Source: Salticus scenicus
Taxonomy: Eukaryota > Arthropoda > Arachnida > Araneae > Salticidae
Direction of reading: 5' to 3'
Length of the DNA: 64,000 bases
Assembly: GCA_963930645.1 (NCBI GenBank)
Contig: OZ005648.1
Location: forward strand, 196,981,542-197,045,541
Part shown: positions 11,145 through 22,167 of the stretch, piece by piece
Numbering within the stretch: position 1 is the first letter of the stretch
How the letters are laid out: each line of letters starts with the position of its first letter
Program-made: the position numbers and the translations under genes
Notes under the pieces: generated by a model
What the model was told of the DNA's origin: nothing
Seen by the model: the letters and a program-made list of their open reading frames with translations, nothing else
The model's database searches: none

Positions 11145-12553
11145 CACTCTTGGACAAAAAAAAAATGACGCACCAAGAAGGAGGAATGCAAACTGGACAC
11201 AAATTCACATGCATACAGGTTTAGATGGAAAATGCAAAATTTTAAAGTTTGACTACCATCGAATGAGCATGCGACGCTGCAGTGCATCTAACTGCGCAAT
11301 TGGCAGAATATTAAAAATGAAAATTTTTGATTCCAGGTCATAAATGCTTCGAAAATTTTATTCTGTCTACTCAAGCAGATAGTAACTATGCCTCCCAGAC
11401 ATGTGCGAAAACAATATACGTAGATGTATACATTTGAGAGAGGTGTGTAGTTGGGCTTAAAGAAGCCGGTTGGTGTAATCCGCGAATCGTTTGACAACTG
11501 GATAGGAACGATGTCATAATTAGATGATATTGACAGAAACGGGTGAACCGTGGCTGAACAGAGCGTCAGGGAGGAAGCGGTCGGCCTACAGAGAGGACAG
11601 AACGTGAGAACCAATGAATCGTCAGAGCTGTACTCATAGCTCCAATCCATCATTATCATCAATCTTACTTGTAACTGGTACTTCAGTGACTTCAAAGACC
11701 GTTAACAGGCAGCCCAGAGAAATGGGGTTGAGCTCACAGACCTCCTTGTGTGAACTGCTATTGAAATCTGTATAACGGCAAGCACGTTTGCAGCGATATC
11801 AGGATCGTTCGAACTGGAATGTCACTGAATTGAGTAGAATTGTCTTCAGTGATGAGTCCTACTCCGATGTGAGCCCCGATGACCAGCGAAGACGCATCTG
11901 GATATGCCCCGAAAAAAGGGGGGGGGGATTCCACCTTGACTGTTGCCAGATATACAGCCCGACAACCAGGAGTGAAAGTGTGGAATGACATTTCATTTCA
12001 CAGCATATTTGGTTGTCATCCGTGGCATTTTACAGCACAGCGGTACGTCAACGACATTCTACGTTCCGCTGTGTTTCCTTTCACATCACGCAATCGTGAT
12101 CGTATATTTTAGCATGATAATGCTCGCCCACGCACAGAGATAGTTTCCACTTCTTGTTTTTTTACTTGTACAACATTATTCTGTCCAGAAAAGTCGCCAG
12201 ATTTCTCTCCCACTGAGGACGTTTGGAGCATCAAGAAAAGGGTCCTGCAACCACCTCGGGATTTTGCTAATCTAACCCAGCAACTGGACAGAATTTTGCA
12301 TGATATCTTGCAGGAACATATCTGCCAACTCTACCAATTAATGCCAAGCCGAATAACTGCTAACATTAGAGCCAGAAGTAGACCAACACGTTATTGACTT
12401 ATTTACTTTATAAGACCCTTTCTCTTGATTAATTCTTCCAAATTTTCTGAAACTGTAATCATTTGTTTTTCGCCACATGTATATCATATCTACCAATTTT
12501 CGTCCCATCCGGATAACTTCTTATTGGTGCATCGTTTTTTATGTCTTAGAGTG
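11145..12553 (+). mobile_element. Tc1-like DNA transposon, degenerate
   Basis: 1409 bp flanked by TA on both sides. The ends CACTCTTGGACA (11145) and TGTCTTAGAGTG (ending 12553) are inverted with mismatches, and inner parts (ATGACGCACCAA / TTGGTGCATCGT) also pair. The interior reads as a broken Tc1-family transposase. It sits 26 bp from the previous element, separated by a TA microsatellite. Confidence 0.85.
11387..12397 (+). pseudogene. Tc1-family transposase pseudogene
   Basis: Reading across frames gives the order expected for a Tc1-type transposase. First comes an N-terminal helix-turn-helix part (MPPRH..., then FERGVVGLKEAGW, then RQGGSGRPTERT). Next is the first catalytic-domain block (RYQDRSNWNVTE, SRIVFSDES with the first Asp, SPDDQRRRIWICPEKR), then DNARPRTE with the second Asp. 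The C-terminal block PDFSPTEDVWSIKKR carries the third acidic position (family: DDE). The gene ends SRPTRY and TGA (12395-12397). Frameshifts and in-frame stops (e.g. around 11640-11780 and at the G-run near 11920) make it inactive. Family assignment is strong; details of each break are approximate. Confidence 0.8.
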
Positions 12554-13099
12554 TATATACATCTGAACTGCTGTTTAAAATTTTAATGGGTAAAAATTAA
12601 TATTTTATTGCTCTAAACGTTGTATATAAACATTGTGTATCTAAACGTTGTGTATACTGTCACTATCACCACTGTCAAAATACCGTAATGTATCACAATT
12701 TACGTCAATATTTTTTTTCCTTATCCGTACTTTCATGTTCATATTTTCAAATCTTCTTAACAAACGATTTTGTGTAAAATAAATAAATAAATAAATAAAT
12801 ATAAATATAAATACATTTTTTCCCTTATTTTTTCTTTTGTGTGTATATATATTTGTGATTATTCTTTAAAATTTTAACAAATGGATAATGAATAATAATG
12901 ATAGATTGAAATCATCACTTCTAAATTTAATGCATTCAAATACAATATAAATTGTTTAAAGTTTCAATTTTCTCATTCTATGTGTTTTTGGCGGTCTATT
13001 TAACTATTTGTTTGTGCTGTTTTTGAACTCTCATTGTGTTTGTTCATTATATGATAATAAAAATGTGAAAAATGCTACGTTTTTAATTTGGACAACTCT
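12554..13099. other. AT-rich spacer with AAAT microsatellite
   Basis: An ATAAATAAATAAATAAAT array at 12778-12802. No gene seen. Confidence 0.45.
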
Positions 13100-14395
13100 A
13101 TCATACAACATACAAGCATTGGCAGAGACAAAAATCTATTTGCCAGTAGCAAATTTTACAATTAATTTTTAATGCACTTCTGCCAAACCAATTATGACCA
13201 AATTTTAGGTATGAGCCCATAGTCAATGACAACGTAATATGCAAGCACTTTCGGAAACCCATCTCAGCAGGGGCAAGGTACAGGAGCAAAAATCTGTATG
13301 CTTGTGACAAATCTTGCAATTAATTTTTAACCTCTTCGGCCAAACCGATTTTGCTCAAATTTTGCACACGAGTACATGGTCAATGACAATACAATATTGG
13401 TGTAATTTTAGAAATCTATCTATCAGGGACAGGTTCAAAAAGAAAAAATCTATTTAACTCTTCAAACCTTGCAATCCATTTTTAATGCATTCCTGACAAA
13501 CCTATTTTACTCACATTTGAGACATGAGTCGATGACAATACAATGTGCAAGCAGTTTAAAGCGGGGAGGAGTAAGTGAGTGGGTTTTACATCACACTAGT
13601 ACTACGCTATGAGCAATTGGCGACAGTCTGGAACACACTCCCTAAAGCTTCCTTCAAACTCTGGCAATATTCAGAGCTTCAAAAGTCATAAATTATCCAT
13701 TGTTCAAAAGTGACCCGTGAAATTTTGCACACATTTACAATGAAGGACATTACTTTTTATTGCTCTTTTACGAAAGAGACCAGTTCCCATGCAATTATCG
13801 CACTACGGGGGTTGTGAGAGAGGGCTGGGGCGAGCTTCGATTCTCAAAAACCACATCAAAGAAATATCAAAAGAAACCGAAGTTGAAGCTTTCCAGTTAC
13901 CAGTGTGTGAAGGCTCCTTAAGAGCAATTCGAAGACATGTTATCACAATTTTGATCCCCCACGAAGGAGGTGTCTACCTCGCTTCGGTAATGCCCCAAGA
14001 TACGTAATTTAGAGGACATTGTGGCCACGACAATTTTTACGTGCATCAGCCATCATTAATGCACATTACGGTCTACGACCAGCTCGAGGATCGAACCCAC
14101 ACTTTTTCATTTACGTACTTAGTGCTTTACTGACCAGACTACCGTAACCATAGCATTTTAAAGGACCTCTCTCACCAGGGGAAGGTTTCAAGGACAAAAA
14201 ATCTGACTGTCAGTGTGAATCATATCGTTTTAGTTAAATTTTAGACACGAGTACACAGTCGATGATAATATAATACGAAAATATTTTCTAAGTCCTATCT
14301 TATCAGCGGTAAATCCCTAAGAGAAAAACCTATGCCTGATTAAAATCGGGTGACAATTTTTTAATCTACTTCCGCTAAATTGGAATTTTTAACAT
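13100..14395. repeat. ~157-bp tandem repeat, about five diverged units
   Basis: Units recur at 13161, 13319 and 13474 (marker 'gcaat(t/c)(a/c)aTTTTTAA'), spacing 158 and 155. Other markers are 'acaaaaatctat', 'gccaaaccgattttg' and 'gagtacatggtcaatgacaa'. A SINE interrupts the array (13562-14156), and two more degraded units follow to 14395. Confidence 0.7.
13562..14156 (-). mobile_element. tRNA-derived SINE with 7-bp target duplication
   Basis: TTTAAAG flanks both sides (13555-13561; 14157-14163). On the minus strand the 5' head contains TAGTCTGGTCAGTAAAGC (box-A-like) and GTGGGTTCGATCC (perfect box-B core). The family body follows (CGTGGCCACAATGTCCTC, CCGAAGCGAGGTAG, GATCAAAATTGTGATAACAT), and the 3' part ends GATGTAAAACCCACTCACTT. 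It is about 300 bp longer than the copy at 49279 because extra sequence lies in the 3' half. Confidence 0.8.
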
Positions 14396-14746
14396 ATTTT
14401 AAAATAAATGTGTGTTTTTATTTTGTTTATTTATTTTTATTTTATGTGGCATTATTTCTTTTCCTATTAAATAACAAGTATAATTAATTCACATTAAAAT
14501 TCATAATCACAAAAATATTAATTATTTTCACAAATTAATTCGAGTTTTTTCCTCTTAGTTTCATAAGCTTAATGGTCGACTACTCAGTGTCCATCAATAA
14601 TCTTTTCCTATTCACGTGAGCTACGGAGCAGAAAGTTTTTCTTATAAATTAAAATTCACTGACATTGATAAGAAAGAAAACCCTTTCATTTTGTATTGTG
14701 AAAAGTGCGGATTAAAACGCTGTTCTTCAGAGCGTGTAACAGAATG
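14396..14746 (+). promoter_or_regulatory. Upstream region of gene 2
   Basis: AT-rich. A palindromic E-box core TCACGTGA lies at 14612-14619, 128 bp upstream of the TATA box. A possible regulatory role is inferred from position only. Confidence 0.35.
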
Positions 14747-14754
14747 TATAAATA
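14747..14754 (+). promoter_or_regulatory. TATA box of gene 2
   Basis: TATAAATA, 93 bp upstream of the start codon. Gene 3 has the identical octamer 90 bp upstream of its start codon, so transcription should begin about 14777-14785. Confidence 0.7.
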
Positions 14755-14839
14755 TTAGTAACATTCAAAAACTATTTCCTTTTTATTAAAACTGTTCATC
14801 CTAAACAAAACAAAACTGTATTATTCCCACAGTTCAAAA

Positions 14840-14854
14840 ATGATCAAATTCATA
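14840..14854 (+). CDS. Gene 2, exon 1 (start of signal peptide)
   Basis: ATG ATC AAA TTC ATA then a perfect donor GTAAGT (14855). The predicted start MIKFI joins in phase 0 to exon 2 (VSSILVCSASCQF), giving a signal peptide. The context TTCAAAAATGATSAAATT is nearly identical in gene 3 exon 1 (52130-52148), which also ends in GTAAGT. Two independent exons with the same start context, length (15 nt), phase and donor make a chance match unlikely. Splicing across 8.2 kb is predicted, not observed. Confidence 0.75.
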
Positions 14855-15572
14855 GTAAGTTTATTACAATGTATTTTGCTTATGTATCGAAATAACTTTT
14901 ATAAATATAATTAAAATTAAATTAACAAATTTTTATATTAATTAAATGTTATTTCTTGATAACTTGATGAAAATTCTAATATATTTATTAAGAAAAAAGT
15001 GTTTTAAATGGAATATAAAAGTAGTACTATGATTATTTTGTATTTTTTATTCCTGTTTTCAAAATGTAAATAGAAATGTATAAATTATAAACTAATTATT
15101 GTTATTATTATTAAAGTTTTAAATGTTTTTTATTTAATTCGATGTGGTTAATATTAACTTATCCACATTATATTATTAGATAACAATTAGATAACATTAG
15201 ATAACAGATAAAATATTTCAGAATTTTCGGCTTCTAAATGGTTAAATATATAACTTAAACATATAGATATAAAAAAATAAAAAATAAAACATTATTTCCA
15301 TGTACATAAAGGATTGTTAACACACTGACGACCGGAAAAGAGAAATCTCCTTTAATAATTATAAAAATAAATAAATAAATAAATATAAAACAGAGCTCCC
15401 CCTTTAGACGCTCTTCTAAACAATACATTATCTTTGAAAATGGAATTTTGTGTATTCGTGTTTAATCTTTTAAATACAGTTGGCACATATATACTCCAAT
15501 GCCATTTAACACCTCCATTGTTGTGGGTAAAATTTTAATGATTTCATCACGAATGCATAAAATCCTTTTGTA

Positions 15573-16151
15573 ATGTTTTTGAATTTAATACGTAATAATG
15601 ATTTCTCATTAATACAACTTTCATGGATAAGAGCACATGTGGGTACCCTTGGTAATGAAACTGCAGATGAACTAGCAAAAGAAATATTAATAAATAATTC
15701 TTATAATCATGAGATCTCTCTTCCTTTCCCAATCTCACTAATAAAATCAACTATAAAATCCAAAGCTGTTAGTGATTGGCGACGAGAGTGGCAATATTCC
15801 CATAAAGGTAGAGATACGTACGCAGTTCTTAAAATGGCAAATCCCAATTTTATATGCCCAAATGAAATATCTTTGTATATTTTATTCGTTCGTTAAAGTA
15901 ATTTCCCTACTTTCCTTTTTAAAATCAATAAACTATCAAATGCACTTTGTAAATGTGAGAAATTAGGCAACCCTTTTCATTACATATTCGAAAAATGTTT
16001 ATTAATTAAATGCAGTTTTAAATTTAATAGCTATAAAACTATAAGGCAAAACTTAAAAGCAATATTATTAAATCCAGATAATTATAATAAGTTAAAACAT
16101 ATTTATAATACCTTAAACGAAAATTACTCATTTATTAAATATACATTTTAA
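15573..16151 (+). pseudogene. Non-LTR retrotransposon ORF2 C-terminus (RNase H domain and Cys/His tail), broken
   Basis: The first part encodes SWIRAHVGTLGNETADELAK, the last conserved block of the RNase H domain in Jockey/I-type retrotransposons (WxxxHxGxxGNexAD). It continues in frame to about 15896. After a one-base frame change near 15890 the reading resumes as PTFLFKINKLSNALCKCEK and a C-x-C...H...C tail (FHYIFEKC), ending with TAA at 16149-16151. The 5' part of the element (endonuclease, reverse transcriptase) is absent, as expected for 5'-truncated LINE copies. Strand agrees with gene 2, but this is intronic debris and not an exon. Confidence 0.75.
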
Positions 16152-16185
16152 CACCTGTTAAAGATATGTAATCTGTCTAAATGTA

Positions 16186-16365
16186 ATTATTATTATTTTT
16201 ATTTATTTATTTTCATTTTTTTATTATTATTATTCCTTTTATTTATTTATTTATTTTTATTTATTTATTTTCATTTTTTTATTATTATTATTCCTTTTAT
16301 TTATTTATTTATTTTTATTTATTTATTTATTTACTTATTTATTATTATTATTATTATTATTTTAA
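16186..16365. repeat. TTTA/TTA microsatellite tail
   Basis: TTTATTTATTTATTTTCATT-type arrays in two near-identical copies (about 16195-16260 and 16258-16320), then TTATTATTATTA. It lies directly after the retrotransposon stop codon and may derive from its 3' tail. Confidence 0.7.
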
Positions 16366-16529
16366 GCTTTCCTCAAAACAGTCTTAAGTACAACTTTCGA
16401 TGTATCTCCTATTAATAAATTAAACTACGATCTTCTGTTTTAGCAGGACCGTAGACAAATTTTTTCTCCTGTGGGTACAAAAATCCCTATAATCACGAGG
16501 TTTGGAACCCACAGTGAGAGACCAATATA

Positions 16530-17060
16530 ACCAATGTAATGTTTTTGAGAAATTCTAAAAAACGATGCTTGCTGTTCAAAATAGTAAAACATGTGGACGT
16601 CAAAGTGTTAAAGAAAAATTTAAAACAAATCTTTTTTCATAGAATGCTTGTATTAATATTTCCAGAAGAAAACTGATTCTATTATTTATTTTATTTTACA
16701 TTTATATTAAATAATGTAACGTTTTATAGAAACGCCAAAAGGAGGCATTACTATTCAAAATAATAGTAAAATACGGGAAATTGAAAATGTTAAGTAACAA
16801 TTTAAAATAAATCACATTTTATATTTATGTTAAATAATGTAATGTTTTAGAGAAATGCCAAAAGGCGGGATTACTATTCAAAATAGTAAAATATGTGAAA
16901 TTGAAAGTGTTAAAGAACAGTTAAAAACAAATATACTTAAATAGAATGCTTGTATTAATCTTTCTAGAGAAAAGGGATTCTGTTATTTATATATTTCATA
17001 TTTATGTTAAATAATTTAATGTTTCAGACAAACACCAAAAGGCGGGATTTTGGATATTAA
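16530..17060. repeat. Tandem array, units of ~180 and ~120 bp (continues 19019-19150)
   Basis: Markers 'taatgtttta(g/t)agaaa(c/t)gccaaaagg' at about 16716, 16840 and 17015, and 'gaaattgaaa(a/g)tgttaa(a)g' at about 16779 and 16899, define the units. The fourth unit stops at 17060 and resumes at 19019 ('aatgtgcggacgtgaaaatgttaaag'), so the DNA between is an insertion. Confidence 0.65.
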
Positions 17061-17065
17061 TAGAA

Positions 17066-17280
17066 ATAATCTGGTGTGTCACTCACACTACTTTCTCTTA
17101 CCCTGAAATTTAATACTATAAATACAGGTTACACATTAAGAGGTAAGATAACGAGTACTGTTATGTTAAACAATTCAAATTAGGCTTTGGAAGAGTTTTA
17201 TATGATAATTAGTTCTGTATGAGGGGGGCTACCCCCCCCCCCCACACACACACACACACCTTCCCGTTTCATTAATGTAC
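17066..17280 (-). mobile_element. Family B element, copy B2 (one end only)
   Basis: Starts ATAATCTGGTGTGTCAC as B1 and B4 do, and runs to the C-rich/CA stretch and 'ccgtttcattaatg' (17280). The remainder is probably B3 at 18350-19018, separated by later insertions. Confidence 0.7.
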
Positions 17281-17418
17281 AAAAACAAGCGGTGAATATT
17301 TAGTTTAAAACACACATTATTTACCATATCTCTATGAGAAATTTATTTCAATTCCCGAACAGCTTTCCTGGAAATGGTAAAATATTATTAGTAAAGCACA
17401 TCCACTAACAACAAATAA

Positions 17419-17562
17419 CTAGTGTGTTGTGGCCACCACAGGACTTTCTTCTATATTTTCTTATAAAAATTCACTCAGTAAAAATAATTTATTAAAATTA
17501 TTATTTTAAAAAATTATCTTCTATGATAATGCACACGGTTTCCATATTAGAGAAGTAGTCAA
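17419..17562 (-). mobile_element. Family A fragment, copy A5
   Basis: CTAGTGTGTTGTGGCCACCA (17419) followed by GACTTTCTTCTATATTTTCT and 'ttcactcagtaaaaataat', as at the ends of A2 and A3. Breaks off near 17562. 17563-18349 is unclassified apart from CA/TA microsatellites at 18153-18222. Confidence 0.7.
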
Positions 17563-18152
17563 ATGAAGTTGTAACGTATTACTCTCAATTTTAATCGTAA
17601 ATTTAAATTCTTGCGTAAACCGGTGTTCTAAACTATTCACCACAAACAATATTTTTACCAAGACTAACGTATTATTTCAATTTTATATTTTTAAATGATT
17701 AATCAAAGCTGTTACCATGGTTTTTATATTTTCAGCTATCTTTTTTGTTATCGTTTGCACGTGACGTAAGCATCAGATTATAAATTTAAGCAATTAACGC
17801 TAAAGAAAAAGTCGGCTTCATTACAATTAACGAAAACCACTTTTTAACTTATAACTTTTAAGCAATTGAATTTATCGAAAAAGTTTAAATACAAAAATTG
17901 TTCTTTAGGGTAAGGCGGTAATTCGTCTGATTTAAAGTATTTTCCTATTTTTTTAATATTAAAGAAATGATGGGCAAATGAATATTTCCACCACCACCCC
18001 CACACCATTTATACCTCCTTTGAGCTGGATACCCCATCTACGAGCTCGACCGAGATTTTTACTGTCAAGACAACATATCCCCAGTTGGTTAAATTTAAAT
18101 AAAAATTACTCCAGGTATCGTGTTCACAACTTAACATGGTAAAAGGCGTTAT

Positions 18153-18183
<31 letters not shown>

Positions 18184-18349
18184 CCTATATTATATATATA
18201 TACGTATATATATATATATAAACTTTTGAACAGAGGGTGGTTTTGGGTTCTAGGGGTCATGATCGGTGAAGACGTGAAGAAATTTTCCAGAAGTCGTGTC
18301 ATGAGAACCATTGCAATAGGTAGATCTCCTATAAGGAATCTACCTAAAA

Positions 18350-18376
18350 GTTGAATTTATTCTCAGTATTACATTT

Positions 18377-18407
<31 letters not shown>

Positions 18408-19018
18408 TTATTATTATTATTATTATTTTTTTTTTTTTGTGAAAAAAATCGATAACTTTATTTTAAATTATCGCAGATCGATGGTTCAACCATTCTTTTT
18501 AAAGGTACTGACGAGCTCTTTTGAAAGATACCCATCATGAAAATTTACTCCCCTCGAGGGGAGCTTCCCCCCCCACGGAAGGAGGCGAGGTTCCTACTTA
18601 CACAAAAAAAATTTCCCATTCGATTATCCCTAATACACAAAATATATATCCGTTTCATTTGGTTTAGTGCAATCTATAGATGTTAAACTCTACTTACCAG
18701 CAATTTTCCCCATAGTCATAATGCATTTGAATACTTTTGAGTGTCTCCGTACACGAACCATTTGCTTCATCTCAACGAAAAGATTAGTGTAGCATCACTA
18801 CATGATACACATTTAGAATACCGAGTTTGGAATTTCTGCTACTATTTGTTCTTGAGATATACAGATAACAGACAAACAGACAGACATACAAACACAGACC
18901 ATTCGTTAAAAACATGGTTTTCTTATTCAGGGGACCTCAGAACATGTAAATATAACAAAAACTCTCAAAACTTTGACCCTAAAACAATACTTTCTCTACC
19001 TTACGGGTAAGAGAAAGT
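18350..19018 (-). mobile_element. Family B element, copy B3 (hairpin-end two-thirds)
   Basis: From 'ttgaatttattctcagtatt' to GGGTAAGAGAAAGT (ending 19018), including 'gatggttcaaccattc', the G/C-rich hinge and a CAGACAGACA microsatellite. A TTTA/TTA array sits at 18378-18428. Confidence 0.75.
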
Positions 19019-19150
19019 AAAATGTGCGGACGTGAAAATGTTAAAGAACAATTTAAAACAAATTTATTTAAATAGGATACTAGCATTTATATTTCCAGAG
19101 AAATTTTATTCTATTACTTATTATATTTTATATGAAATAGTAGTATTTGC

Positions 19151-20171
19151 TTCGAAATCACGCTAGTTAAGATGATTTAAATAGAAACCATTATTTTGGA
19201 TTCTGTGCGGACACGTTTTACAAAAATATAAATTTAAAAAAAAAAAAAAAACTTGAAAAAAAATGTAAAATTCATAATTTTTTTTTTTTTTTTTTTATGT
19301 ATTATGTTTGAAATGTAAAGCACTTGCAATAACAGTTTTGTCTCCAACAATAAACGATTTTAAATGTTTATCACATTTTGCTTCTAACTTTTATGCTCTC
19401 GAGTGGTAAAATTAAAGATGTAACTTTTTTCCTTTAAAAATATCAATAAAATATACTATCAATAAAATATACTATGAATTTTAACAAAAAGAACTGTATT
19501 TAAAAATACAGATATAATTCATTTATATGCTTGAAAGCTATATTGAAACACATACAACTACTTGCAGTAAAGTCATAAAATACTGCTTATTAAAATTTAA
19601 ATTCTTTCATTTATTTGTATTTTAATATGTTAGAACCACTTCCGTCACATAAGGAAACGGCCCTGATTTAGTTAATCGACTTCCTAGTTATAAGCATCTG
19701 TATTTTAATTTAAGCAAAAGATTAACAATTACATAACATTTAAGGCTGAGTGATAATTAAAGCATAAATAATAATTTATTTGCAATTCAAAACAGAAATT
19801 CGTAATAAAACTTATATAATTATATATAAAAACGTACATTTTTCATAAAGATAAAACGTAAACTAGTTTTATTTTTTTTAAACTGTAGTAAATATTTACT
19901 TTACATTTTAAATAAATTACTGAGCTTCAATTATTGTAAAAATTTATTTTGCATTGAAATATATTAAAAATAACATTAACAAACCATTTTACATTACTTT
20001 TTTTTTCACACTATTGTTGAGGATAAAAACATCGAAAAATTTAAGAAAAATCCGTGTGAAAACGGCAGCTACAATAACATAGGGAAATAAATATAAAATA
20101 AATAATTAAATGCAATAGTTTATGCTCATATCACTTTTTTGAAAATTTTAACAAATGAAAGGAAGTAAAAA
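19151..20171. other. AT-rich intronic stretch
   Basis: Poly(A)/poly(T) runs at 19236-19251 and 19280-19297; a short duplicated 'atcaataaaatatact' at 19441-19474. Nothing else recognised. Confidence 0.5.
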
Positions 20172-20973
20172 CTAGTATGTTGTGGCCACCACATGACTTT
20201 CTTCTATATTTTCCTACACAAATTCACTCAGTAAAAATAATTTATTAGAATTATTATTTAAAAAAATCATCTTCCATAATAATGTAGGCGATTTCTATAT
20301 TAGAGAAGTAGTATAACACTAAATACCGAAAAAAAGTCAATTTTATTCCCAATATTACATTTAAAAAAATCGATAACTTTATTTCAAATTATCGCAAATT
20401 GATGGTTCAACCATTCGTTTTAAAGATATTGGCGAGCTCTTTTGAAAGGTACACATCATGAAAATTTACTCCACTCGAGAGGGTCCTTCCCCCCCCCCTC
20501 CCCTGGCGGGGAGACGAGGCTCCTACATACACAATTTTTTTTTCCTCAGTTGACTCTGTATTACAAATAATATCTCTATTACAAATAATTCTTTTAAATT
20601 TCCTAATGATTATTAAAAAATAATTCTCTTTATGCACATTTATACAAAATTTTGTCCTATACCACCATATTAAAAATTTAGAAAAAGGGGGATGGCAATG
20701 CAAGCTGTTGGAAAATTTTTACCGAAAGTTGACAGGCTCTTATTTATGATAATGTGTAACTACATACCAATTTGTATGAAATTCTGTGCAGTAGTAGTTG
20801 ATATACTGTCGCCACAAAATTTTCTCTCTCTCTCACACACACAGACAGACAGACATTTTCGAAAAATGGACAAATCGTGTTCTACATCTCTCAAAACGTG
20901 TAAATCCATCAAAAACCCGAGGTCGAAAATTTTTATCAATCCAATACTTTCTTCTATTAAATATAGAAGAAAA
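20172..20973 (-). mobile_element. Family A element, copy A2
   Basis: CTAGTATGTTGTGGCCACCA (20172) to the hairpin ACTTTCTTCTATTAAATATA then GAAGAAA (20947-20973). Contains the shared A/B core and a CACACACAGACAGACAGACA microsatellite (20836-20854). Confidence 0.8.
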
Positions 20974-21089
20974 TAATAAAAATCCCATGTCTTTTGTAAA
21001 TTAAGAAACATTCTCCAACATTAGTGTAAAACTGCGATAATATCTTCGTCAATGTCTTAAATGATCTAAGGCATTAAGATTTCTTTAAA

Positions 21090-21091
<2 letters not shown>

Positions 21092-21161
<70 letters not shown>
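21092..21161. repeat. TA/TAGATA microsatellite
   Basis: Uninterrupted TA with a short AGATAT segment (21104-21120). Confidence 0.9.
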
Positions 21162-21163
<2 letters not shown>

Positions 21164-21210
21164 TACAAAAATTACTTTTATTATTATAACTTTGCTTATC
21201 CATTTAAAAA

Positions 21211-21661
21211 CTAGTATGTTGTGGCCACCACGAGACTTTCTTCTATATTTTCCTATACAAATTCACTCAGTAACAATAATAATTAAAAAAAAAAAAAAAA
21301 AAAAGAAAAAGAAAAAAGTGTGACTTTGACAAAATTTTGGGTAAAATGTGAAAATTATTCTAAGTTTGTCAAAACACGGAAACCGTGGGACTTTGACAAA
21401 ATTGGGGGGAAAATGCAAAAATTTGTTTAAGTTTGTCAGAACACGGAAACCGTGGGAGTTTGATAGAATTAAGGAGAGAGAAAAAAAAAAAAAAAAAAGT
21501 GGGACTTTGACAAAATTTTGGGTAAAATGTGAAAATTTGTTAAAGTTTGTCAAGACACGGAAACCGTATGTCTTTGACAAAATTAGGGGAAAAAAGCGAA
21601 AATTAGTTTAAGTTTGTCAGAACACGGAAACCGTGGGGGTTCGATAAAATTAAGGGGAGAG

Positions 21662-21700
<39 letters not shown>

Positions 21701-22167
21701 TTTTTTTCTAAGTTTTTTTTCGTAAAAAGTAAAAAAAATCGATAACTTTGTTTTAAATTATCACAGATTTATAGTTCAACCATTCGTTTTAAAGGTACTG
21801 ACGAGACCTTTCGAAAGATACCCATCTTGAAAATTTTTGCCCTATATCACCCTGTTAAAAATTTAGAAAAAGCGGGATGGCAACGCAACCTGTAAGACGA
21901 TTTTTACCAAAAGTTGATAGGCACTAATTTATGTCAAGGTGCAACTACATACCAATTTGTATGAAATTCTGTGCAGTAGTTCCAGAGATACAGTTGCCAC
22001 AAAATTTTGTCACACACACACACACACAGACAGACAGACAGACAGACATTTTCTAAAAATGGTAAAATCGTGTTCTACAGCTCTCAAAACGTGTAAATCC
22101 ATCAAAAACCCGAAATCGAAAATTTTTACGAATCCAATACTTTCGTCTATTGAAGATAGAAGAAAGT
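21211..22167 (-). mobile_element. Family A element, copy A3, carrying an internal minisatellite
   Basis: CTAGTATGTTGTGGCCACCA (21211) to TAGAAGAAAGT (ending 22167), with a CACACAGACAGACAGACAGA tract (22015-22046). About 420 bp of tandem repeats (21318-21700) are inserted where the other A copies have a variable poly(A)/(T) segment. Confidence 0.75.
21318..21660. repeat. Two-level tandem repeat with a palindromic motif
   Basis: CACGGAAACCGTG (palindromic arms, 3-nt loop) occurs at 21375 and 21442, and (last bases altered, CACGGAAACCGTA) at 21556, then 21623. Spacings are 67, 114 and 67. Monomers of about 67 bp (GGGACTTTGACAAAATT..., AAGTTTGTCARAACACGG) are therefore arranged in 181-bp dimers separated by poly(A). 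Confidence 0.85.

Larger units (their letters stand above)
15317..16611. mobile_element. Possible piggyBac-type relic
   Basis: TTAACACACTGACGACC (15317) and the inverted GGACGTCAAAGTGTTAA (ending 16611) could be TTAA-flanked ends (CACWYTGACGWCC). The interior carries an unrelated non-LTR fragment, and the right 'end' also belongs to a tandem array, so this is tentative. Confidence 0.3.

Noticed and set aside
13789..14007. 72-codon ORF
   Set aside because: Contained in the SINE 13562-14156.
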